Source: Bacteroidales bacterium
GTDB lineage: Bacteria > Bacteroidota > Bacteroidia > Bacteroidales > F082
Length of the DNA: 64,000 bases
Assembly: GCA_023229245.1 (NCBI GenBank)
Contig: JALNZU010000009.1
Span: forward strand, 36,234 to 100,233
Direction of reading: 5' to 3'
Both the position numbers and the translations under genes were made by a program. Positions within the stretch are counted from its first letter, which is position 1. Each line of letters opens with the position of its first letter. The notes beneath the pieces are model-generated. The model was not told the origin of the DNA and searched no databases. It saw only the letters and a program-made list of their open reading frames with translations. Below, one piece after another: positions 51,401 to 60,800 of this stretch.

Positions 51401-51554
51401 CAAATTTGCACAATTTTATGATAGGGAAATGCAGGAAGCACTTGTGGTGTTGAACCGGTTGGCTGAAGCAGCAGCTGAGTTTGACATGCCCGAGCTTAAA
51501 GAAGAAATGGAAGAGTTGTTGAACAGACAATTTGAACTTTTTAATCTTCCCTGA
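48489..51554 (+). CDS. Large polytopic DUF2723 protein, PMT-like glycosyltransferase
   Basis: A 1021-residue protein. The first half has about ten membrane segments. It opens with the family block VYFLTLEPTASWWDCGEYIA, containing an acidic pair near the first membrane-periplasm border, and then VGHPPGAPLFQMIGR. Both are typical of DUF2723, a GT-C-fold family related to protein O-mannosyltransferases. A second membrane block (about 500-640) contains NQTPYQPRERDYAYVGSFYAF. The C-terminal 350 residues are soluble (DNDTFPLWFVQEVENFRTDMR and TPR-like helices near the end). It probably transfers a lipid-linked sugar in the periplasm; acceptor unknown. It is followed by a terminator and so is monocistronic. 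Confidence 0.82.
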   Translation: MSFKKLNNLVGWFVFLIATSVYFLTLEPTASWWDCGEYIATAYKMQVGHPPGAPLFQMIGRFFSLFTFGDVSKVALMVNVMSALSSGLTILFLFWTISLLAQKFMMQAEAAQNKANQFAVLGASMVGALAYTFSDSFWFSAVEGEVYAMSSFFTAVVFWAILRWERVADQPHNYRWLLLIAYLIGLSIGVHMLNLLAIPAIVFVFYFKKFKATPKGFVLTGIISVAILGFIMSIIIPQVVNLASKTELLFVNTFRLPFNTGTVFYFLVLITLIVYGLHYSQRKGKVILNTAILSFMFILIGYSSFMMIVIRANANTPINENEPSDAISLLAYLNREQYGNWPILYGPYYNAPMVDWADGTPVYIKDKNKGRYVITDYRRNTKPVYDEKFMTLFPRMWNGQKPSYISIYKKDGGDNGVPVRVTKNDGSTEVIYKPRFGENLKFFFRYQVSHMYVRYFMWNFVGRQNDIESQGDINKGNWISGINFLDSMRLGDQKNLPSSMDNPLRTRFYFLPLLLGLIGLFFHWTKHPKDTWVVFLLFLMTGIAIIVYLNQTPYQPRERDYAYVGSFYAFAIWIGIGVLALYSYFSKVFGQKALVSVVVTIISLLAVPTIMGVEGWEGHNRSGRYAAPDFAKSYMGQCAPNAILFTNGDNDTFPLWFVQEVENFRTDMRVVNYMLAAGDWYIHQLGKKVYESERLPLTLRPDQYNKGVNEGIPVIERVTGPVELKEAIAFIADDREQTKIPLQTGEKINYLPSKKLKITIDKEAVIRSGTVPPSMHDKIVDVIEWEVSQSILYKNDLLLLDLIASNNWERPIYFANPNSSNQVFNVDKYCHMEGVVYRFLPVIAPEYYKNMGGVYADGSYDLLVNKASWGRLHEPGVTIDRESFRNSGIAKQSYMRLAQALLNEGKKDSAIIALDKSLELFPYEKIPFDYYMLSWIAIYFEAGAPEKAEDVMRKLAERYSEDFEYYISLESKFAQFYDREMQEALVVLNRLAEAAAEFDMPELKEEMEELLNRQFELFNLP

Positions 51555-51560
51555 CAAAAA

Positions 51561-51583
51561 TAGCGGGCGTTTGTAGCCCGCTA
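51561..51583 (+). terminator. Terminator after the DUF2723 gene
   Basis: TAGCGGGC (51561-51568) and GCCCGCTA (51576-51583), a perfect 8-bp stem with a 7-base loop, 7 bases after the stop; a short T-run appears some bases later (51590-51593). Confidence 0.7.
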
Positions 51584-51615
51584 GTAAGCTTTTAAAATAA
51601 TTTTAATATATGTTA

Positions 51616-52182
51616 CTAAGGCAGTCGGCGTATTTTTTCGGCTACTGGTGTACGCTCTTGAGCCTGAGGTATAAACTCAGGATATCCTAAAGCTATTATC
51701 CCCGCAACTTTACCATGTTCAGGTATCTGGAGCAATTGTTCTGCCTGCGGGTTCATCCCGAAGGATAGCCAAACCCCGGCTATCTGCTGCTCCCAGGCAG
51801 CAAGTAAAATATTTTGTATGGCAGCTGCTGTTGCCAGTGGAAAGTCGTATTTGTCCAACTCCGTTTGAGCCGGTAAGCTACTGACTGCTAAAAGCACAGG
51901 AGCATTACCAAAGTTTTGGATGAAAAGGCGAATACCTTGTTTTCTTTCTTGCTCAAGCTCAGGATTCTTCAAAGGCCCTGCCTCCATATACGCTGCGTAC
52001 ATCTCCCTGAGCCGGTTACGGGTCTCAGCACCTATAAGAATAAACTCCCAAGGCTGATTGTTAGAATGAGAAGGTGCCCAAGTGCCAGCCTCCAAAATAG
52101 AATATAACACATCCTCAGGAATTTCTTTAGAGATGAAACTGCGTGCAGTCCTGCGTTGAATAATAGCGTCAATTAGTTCCAT
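51616..52182 (-). CDS. Nitroreductase-family NAD(P)H oxidoreductase
   Basis: A 188-residue FMN protein. It begins MELIDAIIQRRTARSF, the classic nitroreductase start with the FMN-binding Arg pair, followed by GTWAPSHSNNQPWEFILIG (FMN contact). An AAAIQNILLAAWEQQIAGVW block and the final GIIALGYPEF segment also fit. Such enzymes reduce nitro compounds, quinones or flavins with NAD(P)H. The precise substrate is not readable. Convergent with the DUF2723 gene. Confidence 0.88.
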   Translation of the reverse strand: MELIDAIIQRRTARSFISKEIPEDVLYSILEAGTWAPSHSNNQPWEFILIGAETRNRLREMYAAYMEAGPLKNPELEQERKQGIRLFIQNFGNAPVLLAVSSLPAQTELDKYDFPLATAAAIQNILLAAWEQQIAGVWLSFGMNPQAEQLLQIPEHGKVAGIIALGYPEFIPQAQERTPVAEKIRRLP

Positions 52183-52494
52183 AGTGAAAAATTTAGATAA
52201 AAATTATAATGATTTAGAAAATGATCAAGGTATGATTTGAATGGTCAAACAGCCTGATCCATTAAAAAAACTTGATGTATCAAATTATATTGTGCTCCAT
52301 TACACTAGGATTAAAAAAATCCATATCCCGGATCAATCAGTTGTTGAGCGAGCAACGATAAAACCCGACTAAAATAAGGTGATGTTCAGACATACAATTT
52401 TATCTGTTTTACAAAGGTGTCCTGGAAAAACTGAGGTATTGCATTTGGTGAGTGGCTCGTAAAAGGATTGATACCGTGAATCGCTTTTACAATG
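52183..52494. other. Gap with no recognisable feature
   Basis: 312 bases upstream of the nitroreductase gene and downstream of the GT4 gene. I see no gene, no clear promoter and no strong hairpin. Confidence 0.5.
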
Positions 52495-53523
52495 CTATCC
52501 ATTGTTACTGACTGATGCAAGAATTTTTTCATACACCTGAAGATAGTTATTGACCATTTGTTCTTTGGTGAATTTTGTTTCTACCGTATTGCGACAGTTT
52601 TTCCTTTGTATTGATTCGATTTGTTTTATTTTTTCTATAGCTTGTTCTGAATTTTCTACTATGAAACCATTTATCCCTTCTTCTATCAGTTCAGGCATGC
52701 TTCCTTTGTTGTATGCCAATACCGGTGTACCGCAAGCCATTGCTTCAATGATGGATAGTCCAAATGGTTCTTCAAACTGTATGGGATGTAACAGAGCTGT
52801 TGCATTTCCCAACAGTTCGCTACGTTGTGATGGTCTGACGCTTCCGATATATTCTATTTGTCCTTTCTTAAGCTGCGGTTTAACCTGTCTTTCAAAATAA
52901 TTCTTGTCTTGAACGATACCTGCTATGATCAAGCGTTTTTTTGCAGCTCTGGCAATGCGTATAGCGTCAGCAGTGCCTTTATCGGGATGGATACGTCCGA
53001 AGAACAACAAATAATCCCCTTGTGGGTTCTCCTCATATATGAATTGATCGGTATCTATGCCATGATAAACGGTTGCTGTATAATTCAACTGGGGATTTTT
53101 GTTGGCATGGCTGATAGCTACATAATGAGTATGCTTGTTGTACTTTTGATATACCTGTAAAATTTTTGGAGATGAGAATCCATGTATAGTAGTTACTACA
53201 GGTGTTTTTATAAGCTTGGAATAGGTCAGCGGTAAGAAGTCGAAGTGGTTATGGATGATGTCAAATTGATCAGCTCTTTCGACGCATTCGGATATATGCA
53301 GGCACTCCGCTACTTTAGGGTCTATATGTTTGTTTTCCTCATAGCCCTCATCAGTTATGGCGTATAGTTTTGCCTGAGTGATTGAATTGGCTGTAGCAAA
53401 CAGGCTAACATCATGTCCTTTTTTCACTAATCCTTCGGTAAGCATTGATGCAATCAGTTCCCAGGGTCCATAGTGTACGGGTGGTGTTCGCCATGCGATA
53501 GGTGAGAGTATGGCTATTTTCAT
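52495..53523 (-). CDS. GT4-family glycosyltransferase
   Basis: A 342-residue GT-B enzyme. The N-terminus MKIAILSPIAWRTPPVHYGPWELI is typical of a GT4 branch that includes trehalose- and mannose-related transferases. The nucleotide-sugar domain has LLFFGRIHPDKGTADAIRIA (about 168), LLHPIQFEEPFGLSIIEAMACG (about 240, with the E-x7-E pair) and PVLAYNKGSMPELIEEGING. It is the last gene of a three-gene minus-strand run with a GH130 enzyme and a GT4-toroid fusion, which points to synthesis or remodelling of a mannose-containing glycan; donor sugar is inference. Confidence 0.85.
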   Translation of the reverse strand: MKIAILSPIAWRTPPVHYGPWELIASMLTEGLVKKGHDVSLFATANSITQAKLYAITDEGYEENKHIDPKVAECLHISECVERADQFDIIHNHFDFLPLTYSKLIKTPVVTTIHGFSSPKILQVYQKYNKHTHYVAISHANKNPQLNYTATVYHGIDTDQFIYEENPQGDYLLFFGRIHPDKGTADAIRIARAAKKRLIIAGIVQDKNYFERQVKPQLKKGQIEYIGSVRPSQRSELLGNATALLHPIQFEEPFGLSIIEAMACGTPVLAYNKGSMPELIEEGINGFIVENSEQAIEKIKQIESIQRKNCRNTVETKFTKEQMVNNYLQVYEKILASVSNNG

Positions 53524-53545
53524 CTGTATAATAGTTTGTGATCGG

Positions 53546-54994
53546 TTATACCCATTTCATATGTTTTATGATATCGTCGGTTTGTATCAGTGCAAATGTT
53601 GTTACTACATCTCCTATGGCGTAGGGTAGTACGATGGTTCTGTCTATCAACATTGATCCGCATGAATACAACACATTAGGCACATATCCGAATCGTTCTT
53701 CTTTAGTTGGTTCGAGCAACGGATTTTCCAATCGTCCTATCACCTTCCATGGATTTTCTTTATCTAAGAGTACAGCTCCAAGTGAATATGTTCGTACCGG
53801 ACCAACCCCATGTGTCAGTACTAACCATCCTTCATCTAATTCTATGGGGGAGCCACAGTTACCGATCTGCATCAGTTCCCATGGATAAGTAGGTTTGATC
53901 AGAGGTTGATAATCGTACCAGAAGTAGGGATTATCCGACGTCATAATATATAATGATTCGTTATCTTGTCGTCCTAACATCATATACATGCCTTGTATCT
54001 TGCGTGGGAAAAGGGCCATTCCTTTGTTTTTTGCTGCCGGCCCGTTGAGTGTCGAAACTTTAAACTCATTAAAATCGTGCGTTTCAAGCAATTCAGGCAT
54101 AATAGTTTTTCCGTTGTAAGCCGTAAAAGTGGCATAATAAATTGTTTGTCCATCGTCTTGCGTGAATTTCACAAAGCGGGCATCTTCCAACCCATTACTT
54201 TGTGAAGGCGAAGAGGGATAAATAGCTCTCTCGGAGATATCGTCGGTAGAAAAGCTCATAGTGAAATTTGATTGAGCCAATAAACGGATGTTATGAAAAG
54301 AATGTTCTGTCTCACTGTTTTTTGGGAAGGCATTGGTTTTTTTTAACTTGTCGATCTCAGCTTCAAGCTCGCCAAAGCTGAAATACTCGGGTAAGCGATC
54401 AAAAAGCGATTGATTGTATGCTGTGAGAATATTGATCTCCTGAGCCTTCTTGATGAATAATTTTTTTTCATAGTGATGCTTTAAACGCTCAGGCTCGAAT
54501 ATGACAGGTGATTTCTCCTTCAGCTGAATATTGAAATCAGTATCTATCTCGCCCTCCATAAAGGTGATTGATGAGACATGCCCTTCGCCTATGGCTCGAA
54601 GGCTGATAATGAATTTAGTGTTCCCATTGGCCGGCTGAAACGGATGAGGTATCATTGAAGGATTGAATAAAGCAGTCGATTCCAATGCATATTGTTGTGT
54701 AAAATATGCACCTATGAATTCCCGTTTTGTTTCGCTTAGTTCCAGATTCGAGGGGATACGGTTTTTTATATTGTCGAAATGTTTTAAAAATAATGTTTTC
54801 AATTTCTCCCGAGGCAGATCAAAGCTGTCATAGATGCGGTCGAGAACTTGCTTTTGCTTTTTGGGTGAGACAGAAAAAGTGCGTAATAGTATATGCTCTA
54901 TTTGAGTGATATTAGCCGGAATAAATGGGCGTATCAGCGTTCTTGAAGACGAGGGATATATCTTTAGTGGTAGTTTTTTAACAGGGACCATCAT
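53546..54994 (-). CDS. GH130-family beta-mannoside phosphorylase or hydrolase
   Basis: A 482-residue protein with a five-bladed-propeller enzyme domain. Family GH130 blocks are present: GLEDARFVKF (about 255-264), AAKNKGMALFPRKIQGMYMMLGRQD, QIGNCGSPIELDEGWLVLTHGVGPVR and ERFGYVPNVLYSCGSML. GH130 enzymes split beta-mannosidic bonds (1,2 or 1,4), mostly with phosphate, giving mannose 1-phosphate. The first 200 residues are an N-terminal extension seen in the longer branch of the family. No signal peptide, so it acts in the cytoplasm. Flanked by two GT4 genes. Confidence 0.85.
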   Translation of the reverse strand: MMVPVKKLPLKIYPSSSRTLIRPFIPANITQIEHILLRTFSVSPKKQKQVLDRIYDSFDLPREKLKTLFLKHFDNIKNRIPSNLELSETKREFIGAYFTQQYALESTALFNPSMIPHPFQPANGNTKFIISLRAIGEGHVSSITFMEGEIDTDFNIQLKEKSPVIFEPERLKHHYEKKLFIKKAQEINILTAYNQSLFDRLPEYFSFGELEAEIDKLKKTNAFPKNSETEHSFHNIRLLAQSNFTMSFSTDDISERAIYPSSPSQSNGLEDARFVKFTQDDGQTIYYATFTAYNGKTIMPELLETHDFNEFKVSTLNGPAAKNKGMALFPRKIQGMYMMLGRQDNESLYIMTSDNPYFWYDYQPLIKPTYPWELMQIGNCGSPIELDEGWLVLTHGVGPVRTYSLGAVLLDKENPWKVIGRLENPLLEPTKEERFGYVPNVLYSCGSMLIDRTIVLPYAIGDVVTTFALIQTDDIIKHMKWV

Positions 54995-55000
54995 GAGTGT

Positions 55001-57226
55001 TTATTTATTTTTATTTCTTAGATATTGCGAGATACGAATTAATGAAATAAGCCATGAGAGTGTTGATTCGGCACCTTGATTCAGATTCACTCCAGTAGCA
55101 TGAAGACCGTCCCGGCATCCACCCGTAGCAAAATCATAAATTATTTCGGACAGTATGTTTTCGCCTGTAAACCAAGCGAATGCCTGTAATGCATATTCCT
55201 CATATTTTTCATTATTCGTATATGCTTCGGCCTGTAGGCAGGCATCAATCATTCCGTGTGCTTCAAGCGGTTGCTGGTCAAACATTGCCTTTCCCTGAGG
55301 TGTAAGCCAGCCTTTGTTGCCAATAGGTACAAAAATTGAATCGGCAAACTGTTTCCCAATAAGCCAGTCGAGTATTTTTAATCCTCTTTCACTAAGATGA
55401 GGCTTATTGAGCTGCATGCCAGCTTGTATCAATGCCTGAGGTATTCGACTGTTGCCGTAGGTGACAACGCCATCATGCCATATCCATTCTGTATCGATCG
55501 TATGATCAAAATAGGAGTATAATTGATTGGTTTTTTGCTCCAACATTTTTAAAACATTGGTATCTCTGTGTGTCTGAAGATAATACATAAATCCTAACAC
55601 AAGATATGCTATGGCTCGTGGGTGCGACAGGTGATGACAACCTTCTAATGCCCTGTTGAACATATGTTTTGAATGATAGTAAAAATTGCTGTCGACAGTA
55701 TTTGATACTGTATATCCCAATGCCCACATGATACGTCCACCACTATCCTGCGAGCCGGCTTCTTCCAACCATTTTCTTTCATACGATAAAAAGTTGCGGA
55801 ACATGCCGTTACTTGTGTTATATGCATAATCGATAAACGACAGATAGATATTAGTTAATCTGTTCAGCCTGTCTATATCCTGTACTTCGTTTTGTAGCAA
55901 AACAGCCAACAACAGTGCCCGTGCATTATCATCAAGACAGTAGCCATGCGACCGGTCGGGAATATTAAAGCGAGAATGCTGTAAAATACCAGTGCTGTCG
56001 GTAAGTACACGCAGATGATGCAGATTCAATGGAGGGAGGGTGAATGATGGCGAGTGTTCGGCGACTAACTGATGATGTGTTGGTGAAAGAACAGCTTGCC
56101 TCACTGTTGATGAAACTAAATCAATGTATTGTTTTCCAATCTTTGGCCAATAGCATTTCTTGGCAAGGGCTAATGCATTTTTGGCTATAGTATCCCTTTG
56201 ATGCTTGTTGGAAAGGAGGAAGATTATCTTTTCACTAAGCTGTGAAGCATTGTTGAAATCAAAAAATAAACCTCTGTTATTGCTCAGCATTTCTTTTGCA
56301 TACCAAAAAGGAGTTGAAATGATGGGTTTCCCGGCACTCATAGTATAAATAAGTGTTCCTGACGATATTTGTTTTTCACCTAAATAAGACATGATGTATA
56401 TGTCGCATGCGTTCAGATACTTAAACAATTCGGTATTGCTGACAAACCGATCAATAAATATCACATGTTTTTCTAATTTCAGTTTTCTGACCAATCTAAT
56501 CAGCGAATGTCGATACTCTTCTCCTTCGCGCTTGAGTACATGAGGATGAGTAGCACCCAACACAATATACACCGTATCAGGATATTGCCTTACCACCTCA
56601 GGTAACGCATTGATTACTACCTCTATGGATTTGTTTTTGGATAACAGACCAAAAGTCAATAACAGGTGTTTGGCCTGTATTCCAAGTTTTTGCTTGGTTT
56701 CTTGTATTTGATCTGTTTTAATTTTGTGAACCCCATGATGAATATGGCGGTATTTGGTCTCGGATACCTGATAGTGGTTCTGAAGTATTTCTATGCCTTT
56801 TTGGGAAATACTGACTATTTTATGCGATAGTTTTGTGATCTCGATCAACGTATTTCTTTGATTGGATGAAGGCTCATCAAGTATGGTGTGGAAGGTCGTT
56901 ATAACAGGTATTTGCAGGCGTTTGAGCAGTTGAATTATATGGCTTCCGTCTCTTCCACCATAAATGCCAAACTCATGTTGAATAATGACTGCATCAAAGT
57001 TGTTTGTATTCAGGAAGCTCGCTGCATTGATATACGATGCAACCTCGTTTTGATCGATCTCAAATTCCACCTCATGTGGATAAGTGATTTGTTGTATGCC
57101 ATCGTTTACGGCTACTATAGCCGTTTCAATACCGTTTTGTTTAATGCCTTTATTCAGGTCGTGTGTAAAAGTAGCTATTCCACACTTGCGTGGTGGATAA
57201 CTGCCAACAAGTGCAATTCGTTTCAT
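55001..57226 (-). CDS. Fusion of GT4 glycosyltransferase with a C-terminal alpha/alpha-toroid domain
   Basis: A 741-residue protein. Residues 1-370 are a GT4 enzyme (ALVGSYPPRKCGIATFTHDL at the start; LTFGLLSKNKSIEVVINALP about 188; MSYLGEKQISSGTLIYTMSAGKPIISTPFWYAKE about 275-308). Residues about 400-741 consist of repeated helices with conserved aromatic/acidic blocks (HGYCLDDNARALLLAVLL, SQDSGGRIMWALGY, EAHGMIDACLQAEAY, NLNQGAESTLSWL), typical of an (alpha/alpha)6 glycosidase-like toroid. The combination suggests that sugar transfer and binding or trimming of the product are coupled. First gene of the three-gene cluster, 6 bases before the GH130 gene. Confidence 0.72.
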   Translation of the reverse strand: MKRIALVGSYPPRKCGIATFTHDLNKGIKQNGIETAIVAVNDGIQQITYPHEVEFEIDQNEVASYINAASFLNTNNFDAVIIQHEFGIYGGRDGSHIIQLLKRLQIPVITTFHTILDEPSSNQRNTLIEITKLSHKIVSISQKGIEILQNHYQVSETKYRHIHHGVHKIKTDQIQETKQKLGIQAKHLLLTFGLLSKNKSIEVVINALPEVVRQYPDTVYIVLGATHPHVLKREGEEYRHSLIRLVRKLKLEKHVIFIDRFVSNTELFKYLNACDIYIMSYLGEKQISSGTLIYTMSAGKPIISTPFWYAKEMLSNNRGLFFDFNNASQLSEKIIFLLSNKHQRDTIAKNALALAKKCYWPKIGKQYIDLVSSTVRQAVLSPTHHQLVAEHSPSFTLPPLNLHHLRVLTDSTGILQHSRFNIPDRSHGYCLDDNARALLLAVLLQNEVQDIDRLNRLTNIYLSFIDYAYNTSNGMFRNFLSYERKWLEEAGSQDSGGRIMWALGYTVSNTVDSNFYYHSKHMFNRALEGCHHLSHPRAIAYLVLGFMYYLQTHRDTNVLKMLEQKTNQLYSYFDHTIDTEWIWHDGVVTYGNSRIPQALIQAGMQLNKPHLSERGLKILDWLIGKQFADSIFVPIGNKGWLTPQGKAMFDQQPLEAHGMIDACLQAEAYTNNEKYEEYALQAFAWFTGENILSEIIYDFATGGCRDGLHATGVNLNQGAESTLSWLISLIRISQYLRNKNK

Positions 57227-57432
57227 AATGTATGAGTGTTGAAATAGGGATCTATAGGCCGGTGTTACATTTCTGAACGCATAGTGTTCGGCTGCGTAAC
57301 TGTAATCAGGCCGCGATCTATTGCCCTAAAGATACATTTTTTTTTGAAATAAGATGTATCCGTCTTTTGTATAGCTTGTCCAAATGTCAGAATTTGACAG
57401 TAGAACATGCTTATTAGTTGGAGACAAATAAA

Positions 57433-57475
57433 AATCCATTCCGGATTCTGTGATACAGTTTATCTGGAATGGATT
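57433..57475 (-). terminator. Terminator of the RND efflux operon
   Basis: AATCCATTCC (57433-57442) pairs with GGAATGGATT (57466-57475) and the stem extends inward. The A-rich stretch on its left gives T's on the minus strand. It lies about 70 bases after the PII-like gene. The rest of the gap 57227-57544 shows nothing more than a run of T's. Confidence 0.75.
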
Positions 57476-57544
57476 CTATGCTGTGTTTGGCTTTAGGTGT
57501 GATATGCTTGGGCGTATATTTGCCTTACTGATCTATAGGTTTTA

Positions 57545-57838
57545 TCAGTATGAGTTTTCTACCGACCATACAAAAGCTCGTATTCCTACTTCTTTATTGA
57601 TTTCATCCACTTTTTTCACCTTTTCCAATAGTGCTTCTACCTGATCGGCTGGTACTATAGTCAGCAGGGCTGAGTTCATTTCAGGCCAGGTATGTGTTCC
57701 CATACGTGGTTCACCGCTAATGCTTCCTCTGCCTTTCACATCGGCCCACAAGCTGTAGCCACGTATTTTGAGCAGGTCGAGTATGTATTCTACCCTTTCG
57801 GTATGAGCTTGATTAAAAACTATATAAACTGCTTTCAT
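57545..57838 (-). CDS. Small PII-like protein associated with RND efflux
   Basis: A 97-residue soluble protein with the ferredoxin-like fold of the PII superfamily. It begins MKAVYIVFNQAHTERVEYIL, has GRGSISGEPRMGTHTWPEMNSALLTIVPADQ in the middle (key residues G-R-G, PRMGTHTWPEMN) and ends GIRAFVWSVE. The uridylylated T-loop tyrosine motif of classical GlnB is absent. It corresponds to the PII-like group reported beside metal or multidrug efflux genes. It follows the RND pump gene by 24 bases. It may bind a nucleotide or metal and modulate the pump; that is inference. Confidence 0.72.
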   Translation of the reverse strand: MKAVYIVFNQAHTERVEYILDLLKIRGYSLWADVKGRGSISGEPRMGTHTWPEMNSALLTIVPADQVEALLEKVKKVDEINKEVGIRAFVWSVENSY

Positions 57839-57862
57839 GATTCAATACTGTGTTGAGATAGA

Positions 57863-60800
57863 TTAATCTTCCAAAGAGCTCATCTTTCTTCTGAGCTTCA
57901 TAATTTTGTCGCGTTCACCCGATCGGGCTACCAATCCATACATAACAGGTATGATGACCATTGTTACTAGGGTTGAGAATACCAATCCGCCTATAATAGT
58001 GATACCCATAGGGTTCCATATTTCCGAACCTTCGCCCCGGCTTAGTGCAAGAGGTAACATACCCAGCATGGTGGTGAAAGCCGTCATCAACACCGGTCTA
58101 AGCCTTGAACGGCCTGAAGCGATGATGGCATCATAAAGACGCATGCCTCTGTCGCGCATCAGATTGGTGAAGTCAACCAATACAATACCGTTTTTGACAA
58201 CTATACCAATAAGCAATACTGCCCCTAATGCAGCTACTATATTCAGAGTTGTGCCTGTAACAAGAAGTGCCAATATGACACCTGTGAAGGCAAACGGGAT
58301 GGAAAACATGATAATACCCGGCATGACAAATGACTCAAATTGTGATGCCATGACAATATACACTAAGATCAGGCTAAGCAACATCAGCAGCAACAGGTCC
58401 TGAAACGATTCCTGTTGGTCTTTGAATGAGCCTCCTACGTGTATGAGCACATCCTGCGGGGTTTCTACCTCATCTACTACGGTTAATATTTTATTTGCTA
58501 AGGTGCCTAAGGATACCCCATTAGGCTTAGCCGATACGGTTACTATACGTTCTTTTCGTTTGTGTTGTATTGTTGGTGGTCCCCAGTATTCTTTAACTTG
58601 TCCTATTTCTTTAAGCTTGATCTGCATACCCTGCGGGTTCATGATGGTCAGCTCTTCAATCAGGCTGATAGAGTTTCGGTGGTCTTCGGATAGTCGTACT
58701 AATATGTCGTACTCTTCTCCTTCTTCTTTAAACCTTGAAGAAACCACACCGTGTACCCTGTTACGTATCATGGTAGATACCATTGCGCTGTTCAACCCAT
58801 GCAGGGCTAATTTTTCGCGGTCGAGCTCCACATTGAGTTCGGGTTTATCTTTTTTTCTACTTACAGTGATATCGGTTGCCTCAGGCAGTTGACTCAGTTT
58901 TTGGCGAACGTCTTCGGCTATGGTATTGGTAGTGTTAAAGTCGAAGCCGTATATCTCCACATCTACCATGCTTTCGCCTCCCATCCCCATACCACCTCCT
59001 GAGGTAGAAACAGTTGCTGTAGCTACTTCGGGAAATGTGCTGATAATCTCGCGCATCTCATCTGCTAACTCCCATACAGTACGGCTACGCTCGTCAACGT
59101 GTTGCAAACGGATCATAAAGTTGATAACGTTGGAACCTACTGTACTAAAGAGTGAGAACATACTTCCTTCTTCATCGGCACCTGATGATACGGCCATAAG
59201 TTCTACCTCGGGGAATCGTTCCTGAATGAGACCTTCCATTTTACGAGCTGTTTTTATGGTCTCCTCTACCCGCGTACCCGTTTGTAGCTCCATCGATATA
59301 CTTATACGGGATTCGTCTGTCTGAGGCATAAAGTCAGTCCCAACAAAACGAAGCAATAGCAGCGACCCAACAAATATTGTCGAAGCTAATACCATCGTCA
59401 TGGTTTTGTGATGCAACACCCATTTAAGGCTGCTGGCGTAGAAATCGTCTAACTTATTGAGAAGAGGCTCTATGGTGTTGATGTAGCTCCATTTTTTGCG
59501 CTTTTTGGATACATCATGTAGCTTCAGCATGCGGCTTGCCATCATAGGAGTAAGTGATATAGCGGCTATAGTAGAGGTAACAACAGTAATGGTTACTATC
59601 CATCCTAATTGTTTGAAAAGCTCGCCAGTAAGACCGCTGACTAAGGTGAGAGGGAAAAACACAGCAACTATTACCAATGTAGTGATGATAACGGATAACC
59701 ATACTTCATTGGTGGCATAAATAGATGCTTCACGTGGACTGCTCCCTCTTTCAATATGGCGGGTGATGTTTTCCAACACTACTATGGCATCGTCAACGAC
59801 CATCCCTATAGCAATAGAGAGTGAGGTGAGTGATATGACGTTGATTGAGTTACCAGTAATAAATAGGTAGATAAATGATACGATCAATGAGATAGGTATA
59901 GTCAGGGCAATGATAAAGGTCGCCCGCCATCTGCCCAGGAAGAACAGTATCACCAATACTACAAAGATAAAGGCATAGAGCAGGGTTTGTGAAAGGTTGT
60001 TGATCGATCCTTTGATAAATGAAGATGAGTCAAGGATCAGCTCGATTTTGATGTCAGGTGGCAGTGTTTTCTTTAATTCTTCCAACTGTTTGTTGATTTC
60101 TTTTGCAACTTTGACAGTATTGGCGCCCGACTGTTTCATAGCGAACATACGTAGTCCTGTACGTCCATTGATTTTTTCGTCTAAGGAAATATCTTTTAGC
60201 GAATCCCTTACTTGTGCAACATCCCGCAGATATACAGGAACACCGTTATAGTTTCCTACGACCAAGTCGGACAGTTGCTTGCTATCGGTAAACTCACCTT
60301 GTACACGCAGTTGATAGTCTAAAGCACCCATCTTTACGTTACCTGATGGCATATTCAGGTTTTCCGATGCTATTATATTGCTGATCTGTTCAATAGTAAG
60401 GTGGTACGCATCTAAGCGACGCGGATCGGCTTCAACATATACTATTCGTTTGGGAGCGCCTATCATAGCTACCGATCCAACTCCGGCTATACGATTGAGC
60501 GGGTTGATGACCTTTTCGTCCAATATCTTGTCTAAGCCCGGATAGCTCTCATCGGCCGTAACGGCATAGAAAACTATCGGCATCATATTAGTGTTGAACT
60601 TAAAAATGGATGGTCTGTCCACATCATCGGGCATCAGGTTGTATATCCGGTCAATCACATCACGTACCTCATTAGTTGACTCATCCAGATTACCACCCCA
60701 GTTGAATTCCAATGTGATGACCGAAAGATTGTCGGATGATACCGAGCTGACTTCCTTGATGTTATCTACCGTATTCAACGCATCTTCCAATATTTTGGTG

